DNA of 64,000 nucleotides, from contig NZ_JAFIRA010000001.1 of assembly GCF_022848905.1 (NCBI RefSeq), positions 186,001 through 250,000 of the forward strand, read 5' to 3'. The stretch's first letter is position 1. Each line of letters begins with the position of its first letter. The notes under the pieces were generated by a model. It was given only the letters and a program-made list of their open reading frames with translations. It was not told where the DNA came from and searched no databases. Source of the DNA: Thermostichus vulcanus str. 'Rupite'. GTDB taxonomy: Bacteria > Cyanobacteriota > Cyanobacteriia > Thermostichales > Thermostichaceae. Below, piece after piece: positions 16,864 through 25,718 of this stretch. The translations under genes were made by a program, and so were the position numbers.

Positions 16864-16995
16864 GTAGTCTGTCTTGCCATTTTGATGAGCATTTCTTGAC
16901 CGTGCCATGCTCTGAAACTCTGGCACAGGTCGGCAAGAAAACTCAGCCAGTGATAAAACAGGGGCAAATCGGCAGAGCTTAGGAGGTTTGTTGTG

Positions 16996-17145
16996 ATGGC
17001 TCCATTACAACTCAAAGTCACTCGCAAGATCTTGGCTGCATTGGTATTGCTCGTGGGTCTGGGGCTTTTGTCCGCCTGTGACGATGGCGGTGGCACTAGC
17101 ACCGTCAGCCCGCCCAGCATCACCCCTACACCAGTTAGCGAATAG
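16996..17145 (+). CDS. Very small lipoprotein (49 residues)
   Basis: ATG 16996 is preceded by AGGAGG at 16981-16986, a perfect ribosome site at a 9-nt spacing. The product has a basic start (MAPLQLKVTRK), a hydrophobic helix (ILAALVLLVGLGLL) and a lipobox LSAC at residue 28, then a short mature tail of about 21 residues rich in Gly, Ser, Thr and Pro (CDDGGGTSTVSPP). It should be a membrane-anchored peptide, released after lipidation as little more than an acylated tether. The next lipoprotein gene begins 7 nt after its stop. Function unknown. Confidence 0.65.
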   Translation: MAPLQLKVTRKILAALVLLVGLGLLSACDDGGGTSTVSPPSITPTPVSE

Positions 17146-17152
17146 TGCCAGT

Positions 17153-18274
17153 GTGTTTTTGCGCTTGTTAGCTAGGATCTGGATATCTGTTGTCTCAGGG
17201 ATCTTCTGCCTTTGCCTACTGGTTGCCTGTGGGGGAGGGGAGGGATCCCCTTTTCTGGTGGGGCCACCCCCGGCTGGGGAAGTCCCGATTGCTGAACTTC
17301 TGTGCCAACTGGATCGGGAAACTCGCAGCTTTTCTGGGCCAATTTATGCGGAGTTACCTGAGGTTGCCACCTGTAACCCCGGTCGCCTGACCCCAGCCGC
17401 TGCTCAGAAAATGATGGATCGGCTGAACTTTTTGCGGCTTTTGCATCTGTTGCCCCCAGTGGAACTCAATCCTGAATTTTTGGATGCAGCCCAGCAAGCA
17501 GCCCTGATGCAAGTGGCCAACGATGCCCTGAGTCACCAGCCTCCCCCTTCCTGGCGATGCTTTACCGCGGCGGGAGAAGAGGGATCCCGTTTGAGCAACC
17601 TGGCCATTGGCCCGATTTTAGAATTGAACGGCACCGACCCAGGTCGAGTTTTGGCCCGTCAGGTGGATATTTATTTTGCTGAGCCAGGAATAGAAAATGT
17701 GGTCGATGTGGGGCACCGTCGTTGGAATTTGTACCCTCAGTACAGCCAGGGAGCCTACGCCATTGTCTACGACCCACGCGCTGGGCGGGTGACCCAGGCC
17801 AATGCCAACTGGATCTTTGGCTTTGATGAATCGGTGCCGGATCCGGAGTTTATCGCCTTTCCAGAAAAAGATGGCTACCTTTACCGCCTGGAAGGATTTT
17901 CAAGTCAGCCCCTTTCCGCCTACCGTTGGTCTTTTTCTGTGCCCAGTCGTGGGGGCGTTTCCGACCTCAGTCAAGCACAAGTTCGCATCACCGATGCTCT
18001 GAGCGGGGATCCCGTTCCTGTGAGCAATATTCGAGTCGGGGATCCCGCTTTTGGCCTAGAAACCCTCACCTACTCTGTCGGAGCCGTGCAGCCCAATCGA
18101 GAGTACAACTTCGAGATCAGCGGCATTCGCCTAAATGGTGGGCCACCCCGCACCTACCGCTACAGCACCGCTTTGTACGATTGTGATCCCATCTCACCCG
18201 AACCCAGTTCGACCCTCATAGAAGGGTTGGGAGTTCCCCCTCGTTTGCTTCAGTCAAGGCCCTATCGTTCTTGA
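17153..18274 (+). CDS. CAP-domain (SCP/PR-1-like) lipoprotein
   Basis: Start chosen at GTG 17153 (VFLRLLARIW), which gives a clean lipoprotein signal ending LLVAC. The in-frame ATGs at 17078 and 17084 lie inside the preceding gene in another frame and would add a non-signal leader. After the lipid-anchored Cys comes a CAP-like domain: MMDRLNFLRLLHLLPPVELN, then AAQQAALMQVANDALSHQPP with the SH-P segment, WRCF, and later HRRWNLYP. CAP proteins are secreted and diverse in function. The C-terminal half (from about residue 240) looks like a beta-rich, Ig-like region. No clear ribosome site precedes it, so translation may be coupled to the small lipoprotein. Confidence 0.7.
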   Translation: MFLRLLARIWISVVSGIFCLCLLVACGGGEGSPFLVGPPPAGEVPIAELLCQLDRETRSFSGPIYAELPEVATCNPGRLTPAAAQKMMDRLNFLRLLHLLPPVELNPEFLDAAQQAALMQVANDALSHQPPPSWRCFTAAGEEGSRLSNLAIGPILELNGTDPGRVLARQVDIYFAEPGIENVVDVGHRRWNLYPQYSQGAYAIVYDPRAGRVTQANANWIFGFDESVPDPEFIAFPEKDGYLYRLEGFSSQPLSAYRWSFSVPSRGGVSDLSQAQVRITDALSGDPVPVSNIRVGDPAFGLETLTYSVGAVQPNREYNFEISGIRLNGGPPRTYRYSTALYDCDPISPEPSSTLIEGLGVPPRLLQSRPYRS

Positions 18275-18393
18275 CCCACCCCTTCAACTCCAAGGAATTG
18301 GGGCCGTTTGAAATCTTGACCAGCAAGCCCTAATCCAAATCATGCGTAAAGCGCAAGCTAAAAATGATAAAACTGCATACTCTGTGACAAACC

Positions 18394-18436
18394 GTAACGC
18401 TGAATACCAAAGTTAACGGTTTGTAATCGCTAAGGT
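18394..18436 (+). promoter_or_regulatory. NtcA-activated promoter of the nirA-nrt-nar cluster
   Basis: GTAACGCTGAATAC at 18394-18407 fits GTA-N8-TAC exactly. TAAGGT at 18431-18436 fits the -10 consensus TA-N3-T after a 23-nt spacer. This is the canonical class II NtcA promoter architecture, placed 28 nt before the nirA ATG. Confidence 0.85.
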
Positions 18437-18463
18437 GGCGTGCATTGACCCACGGCAGCGACG

Positions 18464-20017
18464 ATGGCGAACCAATTTGAACGCATTAAAAGCGAGAAGG
18501 ATGGCTTGGCAGTCAAGGCTGAATTGGAGGAGTTTGCCCGCCTTGGCTGGGAGAAGATTCCTGAAGACGACCGGGATCATCGCCTCAAGTGGTTGGGGAT
18601 CTTCTCTCGGAAGCGTACACCGGGCCAATTCATGCTGCGGCTACGCATCCCCAATGGGATCCTGACCAGTGGCCAAATGCGCATGTTAGGGGCCATCATC
18701 CACCCCTACGGATCAGATGGGGTTGCCGACATCACCACCCGGCAAAACCTGCAACTGCGCGGGATCCCGATTGAAGAAATGCCCCAAATTCTCGGCTATT
18801 TGAAGGAGGTTGGCCTGACCAGCGTGCAGTCGGGCATGGATAATGTGCGCAATATCACGGGATCCCCCTTGGCGGGTATCGATCCGGATGAGCTGATCGA
18901 TGTGCGCGGCCTCACCCGCAAAGTGCAAGACATGATCACCAACAACGGTGAGGGGAATGAATCCTTTAGCAACCTACCCCGTAAGTTCAACATTGCCATC
19001 GCTGGCTGCCGAGACAACTCCATTCATGCCGAGATTAACGATCTGGCCTTTGTCCCGGCCTTCAAAAACGGCAAACTGGGGTTCAACGTGCTGGTGGGGG
19101 GATTTTTCTCCGCTCGTCGCTGCGCAGAGGCAATCCCCTTGGATGTCTGGGTGGATCCTCGGGATGTGGTTGCCCTCTGTGAGGCAGTGCTGCTGGTCTA
19201 TCGGGATCACGGGTTGCGGGCCAACCGACAAAAGTCACGGCTGATGTGGTTGGTGGATGAATGGGGGATTGAAAAGTTCCGGGCCACCCTAGAACGTCAA
19301 ATCGGCCATGCCTTGCCCACAGCGGCGGAAAAAGACGAAGTGCTCTGGCACAAGCGGGATCTGATCGGCGTTCATGCTCAGAAGCAACCGGGTTTGAACT
19401 TTGTCGGTCTTCACGTTCCGGTGGGACGGCTGAGTGCCCTGGAGATGATGGAGCTGGCCCGCATGGCGGAGGTATACGGCTCCGGGGAATTGCGCCTGAC
19501 GGTGGAGCAGAACGTGCTGATCCCCAATGTGCCGGATTCTCGCGTGGCTTCTTTGTTAAAAGAGCCGCTGTTGAAAAAGTTTTCCCCTCATCCAGGCCCG
19601 TTGCAGCGGGGGTTGGTGTCTTGTACGGGCAATCAGTTTTGTAACTTTGCCCTGATCGAGACCAAAAACCAAGCGGTTGCCCTGATGGAGCAACTGGAGG
19701 CGGAACTGGAGATCCCGCAACCGGTGCGGATTCACTGGACCGGCTGCCCCAACTCCTGTGGTCAACCGCAGGTGGCTGAGATCGGCCTGATGGGAACAAC
19801 CGCTCGCAAAGACGGCAAACCCGTTGAAGCAGTGGATATCTACATGGGGGGAGAAGTGGGTAAAGATGCCAAGCTCGGTGAATGTGTGCGCAAAGGGATC
19901 CCTTGCGAAGACCTGAAACCAGTCTTGGTGGAGCTGCTGATCGAGCATTTCGGAGCCAAACTTCGTCACCCTCCATCCGTTGCTGAGTCCTCTTCTTGTT
20001 CCATGACCATCGGGTAG
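18464..20017 (+). CDS. nirA: Ferredoxin-nitrite reductase
   Basis: A 517-residue siroheme / 4Fe-4S enzyme that reduces nitrite to ammonium using six electrons from ferredoxin. It has the two ferrite-reductase half-domains. The cluster and siroheme ligands are in LVSCTGNQFCNFA and HWTGCPNSCGQPQVAEIG (CxxxxxC and CxxxC), and substrate-pocket segments include TTRQNLQLRG and NIAIAGCRDNS. The length suits the cyanobacterial enzyme without an extra C-terminal ferredoxin domain. It is first gene of the nitrate cluster, directly behind the NtcA promoter. The ribosome site is weak. The siroheme cofactor can be supplied by the cobA and cbiX-like genes at 54.7-56.3 kb. Confidence 0.95.
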   Translation: MANQFERIKSEKDGLAVKAELEEFARLGWEKIPEDDRDHRLKWLGIFSRKRTPGQFMLRLRIPNGILTSGQMRMLGAIIHPYGSDGVADITTRQNLQLRGIPIEEMPQILGYLKEVGLTSVQSGMDNVRNITGSPLAGIDPDELIDVRGLTRKVQDMITNNGEGNESFSNLPRKFNIAIAGCRDNSIHAEINDLAFVPAFKNGKLGFNVLVGGFFSARRCAEAIPLDVWVDPRDVVALCEAVLLVYRDHGLRANRQKSRLMWLVDEWGIEKFRATLERQIGHALPTAAEKDEVLWHKRDLIGVHAQKQPGLNFVGLHVPVGRLSALEMMELARMAEVYGSGELRLTVEQNVLIPNVPDSRVASLLKEPLLKKFSPHPGPLQRGLVSCTGNQFCNFALIETKNQAVALMEQLEAELEIPQPVRIHWTGCPNSCGQPQVAEIGLMGTTARKDGKPVEAVDIYMGGEVGKDAKLGECVRKGIPCEDLKPVLVELLIEHFGAKLRHPPSVAESSSCSMTIG

Positions 20018-20126
20018 GAATACGGGAGTTTATCCCTTTTCAATTCCTGTTCATCTTGGGTGTGTCTTGAGTGGGTCCTCTGCTGAATTGTCCTGATCTT
20101 CATTATTCAATATCTCGGAGTTCATC

Positions 20127-21449
20127 ATGTTCAACATGTTCAATGCTTCTTCAGCAGTATCGCGTCGGCAATTTTTGGCCGGGGCAGCGGCTCTTACAGC
20201 TGGGGCTGTCACGGCAGGGATCCCGCGGGCGCAGTCTCAGTCTTTGGGTAGTGGCTACTGGATTGCCCAAGCGGATACCCCAGAAACCACCCGTGCCAAA
20301 TTGGGGTTCATTGCTCTAACGGATGCAGCCCCCCTGATCATCGCCAAGGAAAAGGGGCTGTTTGAAAAGTACGGTATGAAGGATGTGGAGGTGGAAAAGC
20401 AAGCCTCTTGGGGCACCACCCGCGACAACCTGGTGCTCGGCTCCGGTGCCGGTGGCATCGATGGGGCGCATATTCTTACCCCGATGCCCTACTTGATTAG
20501 CACCGGGAAAGTCACGGATGGGCGGCCAGTACCCATGTACATCTTGGCCCGCTTGAACGTGAACGGGCAGGGGATTAGCGTTGCCAATACCTATCGGGAG
20601 CTGGAGATTGGCCTAGACAGTTCCCCCCTCAAAGCCAAGTTTGCCGAGATACGGGCTGCCGGTGGGGAGCCCAAATGTGCGGTGACTTTTCCAGGGGGAA
20701 CCCATGATATGTGGATGCGCTACTGGTTGGCGGCTGGGGGCATTGATCCCAACACCGATGTCTCCACGATTGTGGTGCCTCCCCCCCAAATGGTGGCCAA
20801 CATGAAATCCAGAACCATGGAAGCCTTCTGCGTGGGCGAACCCTGGAATGCTCAATTGGTCAACCAAAAAGAAGGGTACACGGCTCTAACCACCGGCGAA
20901 CTGTGGAACAATCACCCGGAAAAATCTTTGGGAATGCGGGCTGACTGGGTGGATGCTCACCCCAAAGCCACCTTAGCGCTATTGAAGGCAGTCCAAGAGG
21001 CGCAAATCTGGTGTGATCAACCGGAGAACAAAGAGGAGATGTGCCAAATCTTGGCGCAACGGCGCTGGTTCGGGATCCCTGTGGCCGATATCTTGGGTCG
21101 TTCCCAGGGCACCTTCGACTATGGCACGGGGAGAATTGTGGAAAACAGCCCCCATGTCATGAAGTATTGGAACGAGGAGGCTTCTTATCCTTTTAAGAGT
21201 CATGAACTGTGGTTCCTGACTGAAAATATCCGTTGGGGCTATTTCCCTGCTGATACCGATACCAAAGCTCTGGTGGAGCAGGTGAATCGGGAGGATCTCT
21301 GGAAAGAAGCAGCCAAAGCGATTGGGCAAGATGCGGCTATCCCAGCCAGTACCTCTCGCGGGGTGGAAACCTTCTTCGACGGGGTGCAATTTGATCCGGA
21401 AAACCCTGGGGCTTATCTCGATGCCCTGGCGATCAAAAAGCTGGCTTAG
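20127..21449 (+). CDS. nrtA: Nitrate/nitrite ABC transporter substrate-binding protein
   Basis: A 440-residue binding protein of the NrtA/CmpA family. The N-terminus has a twin-arginine motif (VSRRQFLAGAAALTAGAV) and a signal cut near AQSQS. The mature part shows the family pattern: LGFIALTDAAPLIIAKEKGL, GAHILTPMPYLIST, VTFPGGTHDMWMRYWLA, VVPPPQMVANMKS and CVGEPWNAQLV. NrtA binds nitrate and nitrite in the periplasm. CmpA (bicarbonate) is the close alternative, but the neighbours nirA, nrtBCD and narB decide for nitrate. It lies 109 nt after nirA, with no second NtcA site between them. Confidence 0.92.
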   Translation: MFNMFNASSAVSRRQFLAGAAALTAGAVTAGIPRAQSQSLGSGYWIAQADTPETTRAKLGFIALTDAAPLIIAKEKGLFEKYGMKDVEVEKQASWGTTRDNLVLGSGAGGIDGAHILTPMPYLISTGKVTDGRPVPMYILARLNVNGQGISVANTYRELEIGLDSSPLKAKFAEIRAAGGEPKCAVTFPGGTHDMWMRYWLAAGGIDPNTDVSTIVVPPPQMVANMKSRTMEAFCVGEPWNAQLVNQKEGYTALTTGELWNNHPEKSLGMRADWVDAHPKATLALLKAVQEAQIWCDQPENKEEMCQILAQRRWFGIPVADILGRSQGTFDYGTGRIVENSPHVMKYWNEEASYPFKSHELWFLTENIRWGYFPADTDTKALVEQVNREDLWKEAAKAIGQDAAIPASTSRGVETFFDGVQFDPENPGAYLDALAIKKLA

Positions 21450-21560
21450 TTCAACGAACTCTAGAAGAGAGAAGGGATCCGGCTGCAAACCGTTCAATCC
21501 AAACACCTTCTCTCTTCCACCTCCATTATCTTCACCCTAAATCTCAGCCCTAATCCACTC

Positions 21561-22562
21561 ATGAATCTGCTATTCCGACTCTTTCCTACGCTCCTAAAAA
21601 TGGGGATTTCTCTCCTTCATATTCTGGTGCCTGTACTCGCACTTTTGGGTCAATGGGTCTACAGAGCATGGCAAACCTATACCCTGCAACTCAAGGCAGT
21701 GACCCACTCTCGACCCAGTACGGGATCCCACGCTGCAAAGGACTCCGTCCCGCTGGCGCGAACGGCTTGGCTGCAACGGCTCAAACTCCACCAGACTTTA
21801 CGGCGCATCCTTTTGCCCATCACCGCTATTTTGGTGGTGCTGCTCCTTTGGCAAATCATCTACAGCCAACCGGGGGCCAACTTACCTACTCCGCTCCAAG
21901 TTTGGCAGGACACCTGGGATCCCTTAATTAAAGATCCCTTCTTCGATTTTGGCGGCAATGATAAAGGTCTGTTTTGGCAAATCTGGGCCAGCTTACAGCG
22001 GGTGGCGATTGGCTTTACCCTGGCTGCCCTGATCGGGATCTTAGGGGGCATGATCATTGGCGTGAACCGCTGGCTCCATGAGGCGGTGGATCCCATTTTT
22101 CAGGTATTGCGGACGGTACCGCCTTTGGCCTGGTTGCCCATCTCTCTGGCGGCTTTTCGGGATGCCACTCCTTCGGCCATTTTCGTTATTTTCATCACCG
22201 CCATCTGGCCGATTTTGATCAACACAACCGTGGGTGTGCAACGGATCCCGCAAGATTACCGCAATGTGGCTCGGATTGTGCGCATGTCGGGCTGGAAATA
22301 CTTTTTCAAAATTGTCTTTCCGGCAACTGTGCCTTACATCTTCACGGGCTTGCGGATTGGGGTAGGGCTGTCTTGGCTGGCGATCGTGGCAGCAGAAATG
22401 TTGATCGGCGGTGTGGGCATTGGTTTCTTTATTTGGGATGCCTGGAATAGCTCCCGGATTAGCGAGATCATTTTGGCTCTCATCTACGTCGGAATTGTCG
22501 GTCTTTTGTTAGATCGATTGGTGGCTTGGATCGGTTCGCTGGTCGTTGCCGAAGATCACTAA
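21561..22562 (+). CDS. nrtB: Nitrate/nitrite ABC transporter permease
   Basis: A 333-residue inner-membrane permease. The last 250 residues are a standard BPD_transp_1 domain with about six helices (LLPITAILVVLLLWQIIY, VAIGFTLAALIGILGGMIIG, then VARIVRMSGWKYFFKIVFPA as the ATPase-coupling loop). It carries about 60 extra N-terminal residues with one more hydrophobic segment (GISLLHILVPVLALLGQWVY) and a polar linker, longer than the roughly 280 residues usual for NrtB. The extension is in frame and starts at ATG 21561; a later start is possible but none is obvious. It works with NrtA, NrtC and NrtD. Confidence 0.92.
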   Translation: MNLLFRLFPTLLKMGISLLHILVPVLALLGQWVYRAWQTYTLQLKAVTHSRPSTGSHAAKDSVPLARTAWLQRLKLHQTLRRILLPITAILVVLLLWQIIYSQPGANLPTPLQVWQDTWDPLIKDPFFDFGGNDKGLFWQIWASLQRVAIGFTLAALIGILGGMIIGVNRWLHEAVDPIFQVLRTVPPLAWLPISLAAFRDATPSAIFVIFITAIWPILINTTVGVQRIPQDYRNVARIVRMSGWKYFFKIVFPATVPYIFTGLRIGVGLSWLAIVAAEMLIGGVGIGFFIWDAWNSSRISEIILALIYVGIVGLLLDRLVAWIGSLVVAEDH

Positions 22563-22621
22563 ATCAATCAAGCCTTATCACTCAAATCTTGAACAGGCTA
22601 AGGATCCCTTAGGTGAGCATC

Positions 22622-24622
22622 ATGAAGACCCAACCCTATATCGAAGTCGATCATATTGATAAGAGTTTTCCGCTCGGGAATGGTGAACTCTATCCCGCAT
22701 TGAAAGGGATCCACCTGGAGATCCAAAAGGGAGAATTTGTTTCTCTGATCGGCCATTCAGGTTGTGGCAAATCCACACTGCTCAATATCATTGCCGGCCT
22801 AGAAAAACCTTCTCAGGGGGGGATCCTTTTGGAAGGCCGACAAGTGACGGATCCCGGCCCCGATCGGATGGTGGTGTTTCAAAACTACTCCTTGCTGCCC
22901 TGGCTGACGGTACGGGAAAACATCGCCTTAGCAGTGAATGAAGTGCTGGGATCCCAGCCGAAAGCCGAACGACAGCAGATTGTGGAAGAACACATCCGCC
23001 GGGTGGGGTTACAAGCGGCAGCCGACAAACGCCCTGCTCACCTGTCTGGAGGCATGAAACAACGGGTGGCCATTGCCCGTGCTCTAGCGATTCGACCGCG
23101 AGTGTTGCTGCTGGATGAACCCTTTGGGGCCTTGGATGCCCTCACCCGTGGCAACCTGCAGGAACAACTGATGGACATTGCCCAGGCGGAACAGCTCACC
23201 TGCGTCATGGTCACCCACGATGTGGATGAGGCCCTGTTGCTTTCGGATCGGGTGGTGATGCTCACCAATGGCCCCGCTGCCCAAATTGGGCAAATTTTGT
23301 CTGTGCCTTTCCCACGACCTCGCCATCGCTTGGGGGTGATTAACCATCCCGATTACTACAGTCTGCGGGGAGAAATGATTTATTTTCTCAATCAACAAAA
23401 ACGAGCCCGCAAGAAAACTTCGGTCAGTGTGGCGATTGCCAAACATGGCCTCGAAAAAGTGAACCTGGAAATTGGTTTTGTGCCGCTGACCGACTGTGCC
23501 CCTGTGGTGATCGCCAAAGAAAAGGGCTTGTTTCAAAAATATGGCCTGGAAGAGGTCACTTTGGTGCGAGAGCCAGGCTGGAAAGTGTTGGCAGAAGGGA
23601 TCCGCTCCGGTCGCTTGGATGCGGCAGCGGTAGTGGCGGGGATCCCGTTGGCTTCTACTTTAGGGGTGGGGGGAACTCCGATACCTTTGGTGACGGCTCT
23701 TACCCTGTCACGCGGGGGCAATGCCGTTACTTTAGGCCACCGATTTTTGCAGCAAGGCATTCAAAGCCTGGAAGACTTTCGTCAGTATCTCCACCAAACC
23801 TCCGATCAAGTGCATACTTTGGCAGTGGTGCATCCGGCCTCCATGCACAATTTTCTCCTGCGCCATTGGTTGGCTAGTGGTGGCATTCATCCAGAACAGG
23901 ATGTGACCTTAACAGTGATTCCACCCCCCCAAATGGTCAGCAACCTCAAGGCAGGCAATATCGATGGCTACTGTGTTGGCGAACCCTGGAACTCCAGAGC
24001 TGTGCGGGAGCGGGTAGGCTTCATCGTCACCACCACTCCCGAGATTTTGCCCAGCCACCTTGAAAAAGTCCTGGCGGTGCGCCAAGATTGGGCGCAAAAG
24101 TATCCCCGAACCCATATTGCTTTGGTCAAAGCCCTTCTGGAAGCCTGTCAGTACTGTGATCAACCGCGGCACCGCCCCGAAATCATAGAATGTCTAGCTC
24201 AACCCCATTATGTAGGCGTAGCAAGGGAGGATCTCCAGCCAGGGCTAATGGGTACCCTCCAGCGAGGTATTCAAGATGAATCACAGGTCATTGTCGGGTT
24301 TAATCAGTTTGCCAATGGTCGCAACACCTGCCCGGAAAAGCTGGAACATCTTTGGATCTTGACCCAAATGGCCCGTTGGGGACTCTGTGCTTTTCCTCGC
24401 AATTGGATCTCGGTCATTGACCAAGTATTGGATACAGAAACCTACGCCCTTGCCGCCCAGGATTTGGGGTTGCCGGATCGAGCTCATGACCGGGGTGCGC
24501 TGATGTTTACGGATGGATCCCAGTTTGATGGACAGGATCCGATGGGTTATTTGGAGACAGTCCCCATTCGTCACGAGGTGCAGCTGCAAGAATACCGCCT
24601 CAGCAATCCAGTCTTAGCTTAA
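22622..24622 (+). CDS. nrtC: Nitrate ABC transporter ATPase fused to an NrtA-like regulatory domain
   Basis: A 666-residue two-domain protein. Residues 1-260 are an ABC ATPase with Walker [10 protein letters not shown], signature LSGGMKQR and Walker B LLLDEP. Residues about 275-666 resemble NrtA (LEIGFVPLTDCAPVVIAKEK, VIPPPQMVSNLKAGNIDGYC, CVGEPWNSR). In the characterised cyanobacterial system this C-terminal domain mediates ammonium- or nitrate-dependent inhibition of transport. The start is taken at ATG 22622, with AGGTGAG just upstream; a GTG at 22613 in the same frame is the alternative. Full length, no break. Confidence 0.95.
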   Translation: MKTQPYIEVDHIDKSFPLGNGELYPALKGIHLEIQKGEFVSLIGHSGCGKSTLLNIIAGLEKPSQGGILLEGRQVTDPGPDRMVVFQNYSLLPWLTVRENIALAVNEVLGSQPKAERQQIVEEHIRRVGLQAAADKRPAHLSGGMKQRVAIARALAIRPRVLLLDEPFGALDALTRGNLQEQLMDIAQAEQLTCVMVTHDVDEALLLSDRVVMLTNGPAAQIGQILSVPFPRPRHRLGVINHPDYYSLRGEMIYFLNQQKRARKKTSVSVAIAKHGLEKVNLEIGFVPLTDCAPVVIAKEKGLFQKYGLEEVTLVREPGWKVLAEGIRSGRLDAAAVVAGIPLASTLGVGGTPIPLVTALTLSRGGNAVTLGHRFLQQGIQSLEDFRQYLHQTSDQVHTLAVVHPASMHNFLLRHWLASGGIHPEQDVTLTVIPPPQMVSNLKAGNIDGYCVGEPWNSRAVRERVGFIVTTTPEILPSHLEKVLAVRQDWAQKYPRTHIALVKALLEACQYCDQPRHRPEIIECLAQPHYVGVAREDLQPGLMGTLQRGIQDESQVIVGFNQFANGRNTCPEKLEHLWILTQMARWGLCAFPRNWISVIDQVLDTETYALAAQDLGLPDRAHDRGALMFTDGSQFDGQDPMGYLETVPIRHEVQLQEYRLSNPVLA

Positions 24623-24651
24623 CCTTCACTCAGTTTATCTATCTTTTAACC

Positions 24652-25500
24652 ATGATGATGACCGGATCTCGCCTTTCCTCTTCTGCTTTATCCTCCGTGC
24701 CTGTGGTACCGGGGTTGCCCCTCCTTTCTCTTCAGAATGTGGGTAAAACTTATCCAACATCTGGTGGGTCGTTTGTCGCTTTAGAAAATGTCAATCTAGA
24801 GGTGGGATCCGGAGAATTTATTTGTCTGATTGGCCACTCCGGGTGTGGCAAATCTACCTTGATGAATATGGTGGCAGGTTTTTCCACCCCTACCTGCGGT
24901 TCCATTACTCTCAAGGGCCAACCAGTGGGATCCCCTGGCCCTGATCGCATGATGGTGTTCCAAAACTATTCTTTATTACCCTGGCTTACGGCTTTTGAGA
25001 ATATCTATTTGGTAGTGGATCAGGTTTATCCTGACAAGTCTCATGCTGAAAAAAAACAGATTGTTCAAGAACATCTGGATTTGGTGGGCTTGAGCGAAGC
25101 CGCTCACAAACGTCCCAAACAACTCTCCGGCGGCATGAAACAACGGGTGGCCATTGCCCGTGCCCTCTCGATTCGTCCAGAGGTGTTACTCTTGGACGAA
25201 CCTTTTGGCGCCCTAGATGCGATTACCAAAGAAGAACTTCAAGAGGAACTGCTCGCCATTTGGCGAGATCATCGCTGTACCGTTTTGATGATTACCCATG
25301 ATATTGACGAAGCCCTTTACTTGGCCGACCGAGTGGTGATGATGACCAATGGCCCTGCCGCCCATATTGGTGAGATCCTAACCATTCCCTTCGATCGACC
25401 CCGCATCCGATCCCGCATTATGGAAATGCCAGAGTTTTACGAACTGCGCAATTACGCCCTTGACTTCCTCTACCGCCGCTTTGCCCACCATGAGGACTAA
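24652..25500 (+). CDS. nrtD: Nitrate ABC transporter ATPase, second subunit
   Basis: A 282-residue ABC ATPase with Walker [11 protein letters not shown]-loop [11 protein letters not shown], signature LSGGMKQR, Walker [14 protein letters not shown] and the switch histidine in [10 protein letters not shown]. It pairs with NrtC to drive NrtB. It starts 30 nt after nrtC at a run of three ATG codons; the first is used here. It is the last transporter gene, followed by a 218-nt gap with a repeat and then the Uma2 gene. Confidence 0.93.
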   Translation: MMMTGSRLSSSALSSVPVVPGLPLLSLQNVGKTYPTSGGSFVALENVNLEVGSGEFICLIGHSGCGKSTLMNMVAGFSTPTCGSITLKGQPVGSPGPDRMMVFQNYSLLPWLTAFENIYLVVDQVYPDKSHAEKKQIVQEHLDLVGLSEAAHKRPKQLSGGMKQRVAIARALSIRPEVLLLDEPFGALDAITKEELQEELLAIWRDHRCTVLMITHDIDEALYLADRVVMMTNGPAAHIGEILTIPFDRPRIRSRIMEMPEFYELRNYALDFLYRRFAHHED

Positions 25501-25545
25501 ACCGGACTCCAGTATTTTGCAAATTCGATACAACGTAAGGATACT

Positions 25546-25615
25546 TACAGCCCTTTGCGCCAAGAGCTGTCGGAGACACCAACATTGTCGTAGGAAACCC
25601 GCAAAAAGGCTGTAG
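25546..25615. repeat. Short dispersed repeat, copy 2, in the nrtD-uma2 gap
   Basis: Bounded by an imperfect inverted pair: TTACAGCCCTTT at about 25546 and AAAAAGGCTGTAG at about 25604. Its interior contains, on the minus strand, TGCGGGTTTCCTACGACAA, which resembles the GCGGGTTTGCTACACCAA of the copy near 40005. Non-coding. Nothing else is recognisable between 25501 and 25718. Confidence 0.45.
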
Positions 25616-25718
25616 CTCCACTCCCAATGGATGTTAGGCAGCTCATTTTGGGAGTTGACTAAAGAAAGAGCTGTAAGCTGGAAAGGAAAGGACTCAGCAC
25701 ACGTGGAGATTCAGGTCA

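Noticed and set aside
19083-19976. 297-codon open frame on the minus strand inside nirA
   Set aside because: Low-complexity Arg/Pro/Ser translation, antisense to a clearly conserved enzyme; a G+C-rich shadow frame.
25535-25548. GTAAGGATACTTAC fits the NtcA pattern GTA-N8-TAC
   Set aside because: It overlaps the end of a dispersed repeat just after nrtD, has no -10 box 22-23 nt later, and the next gene starts 170 nt away. Probably chance.
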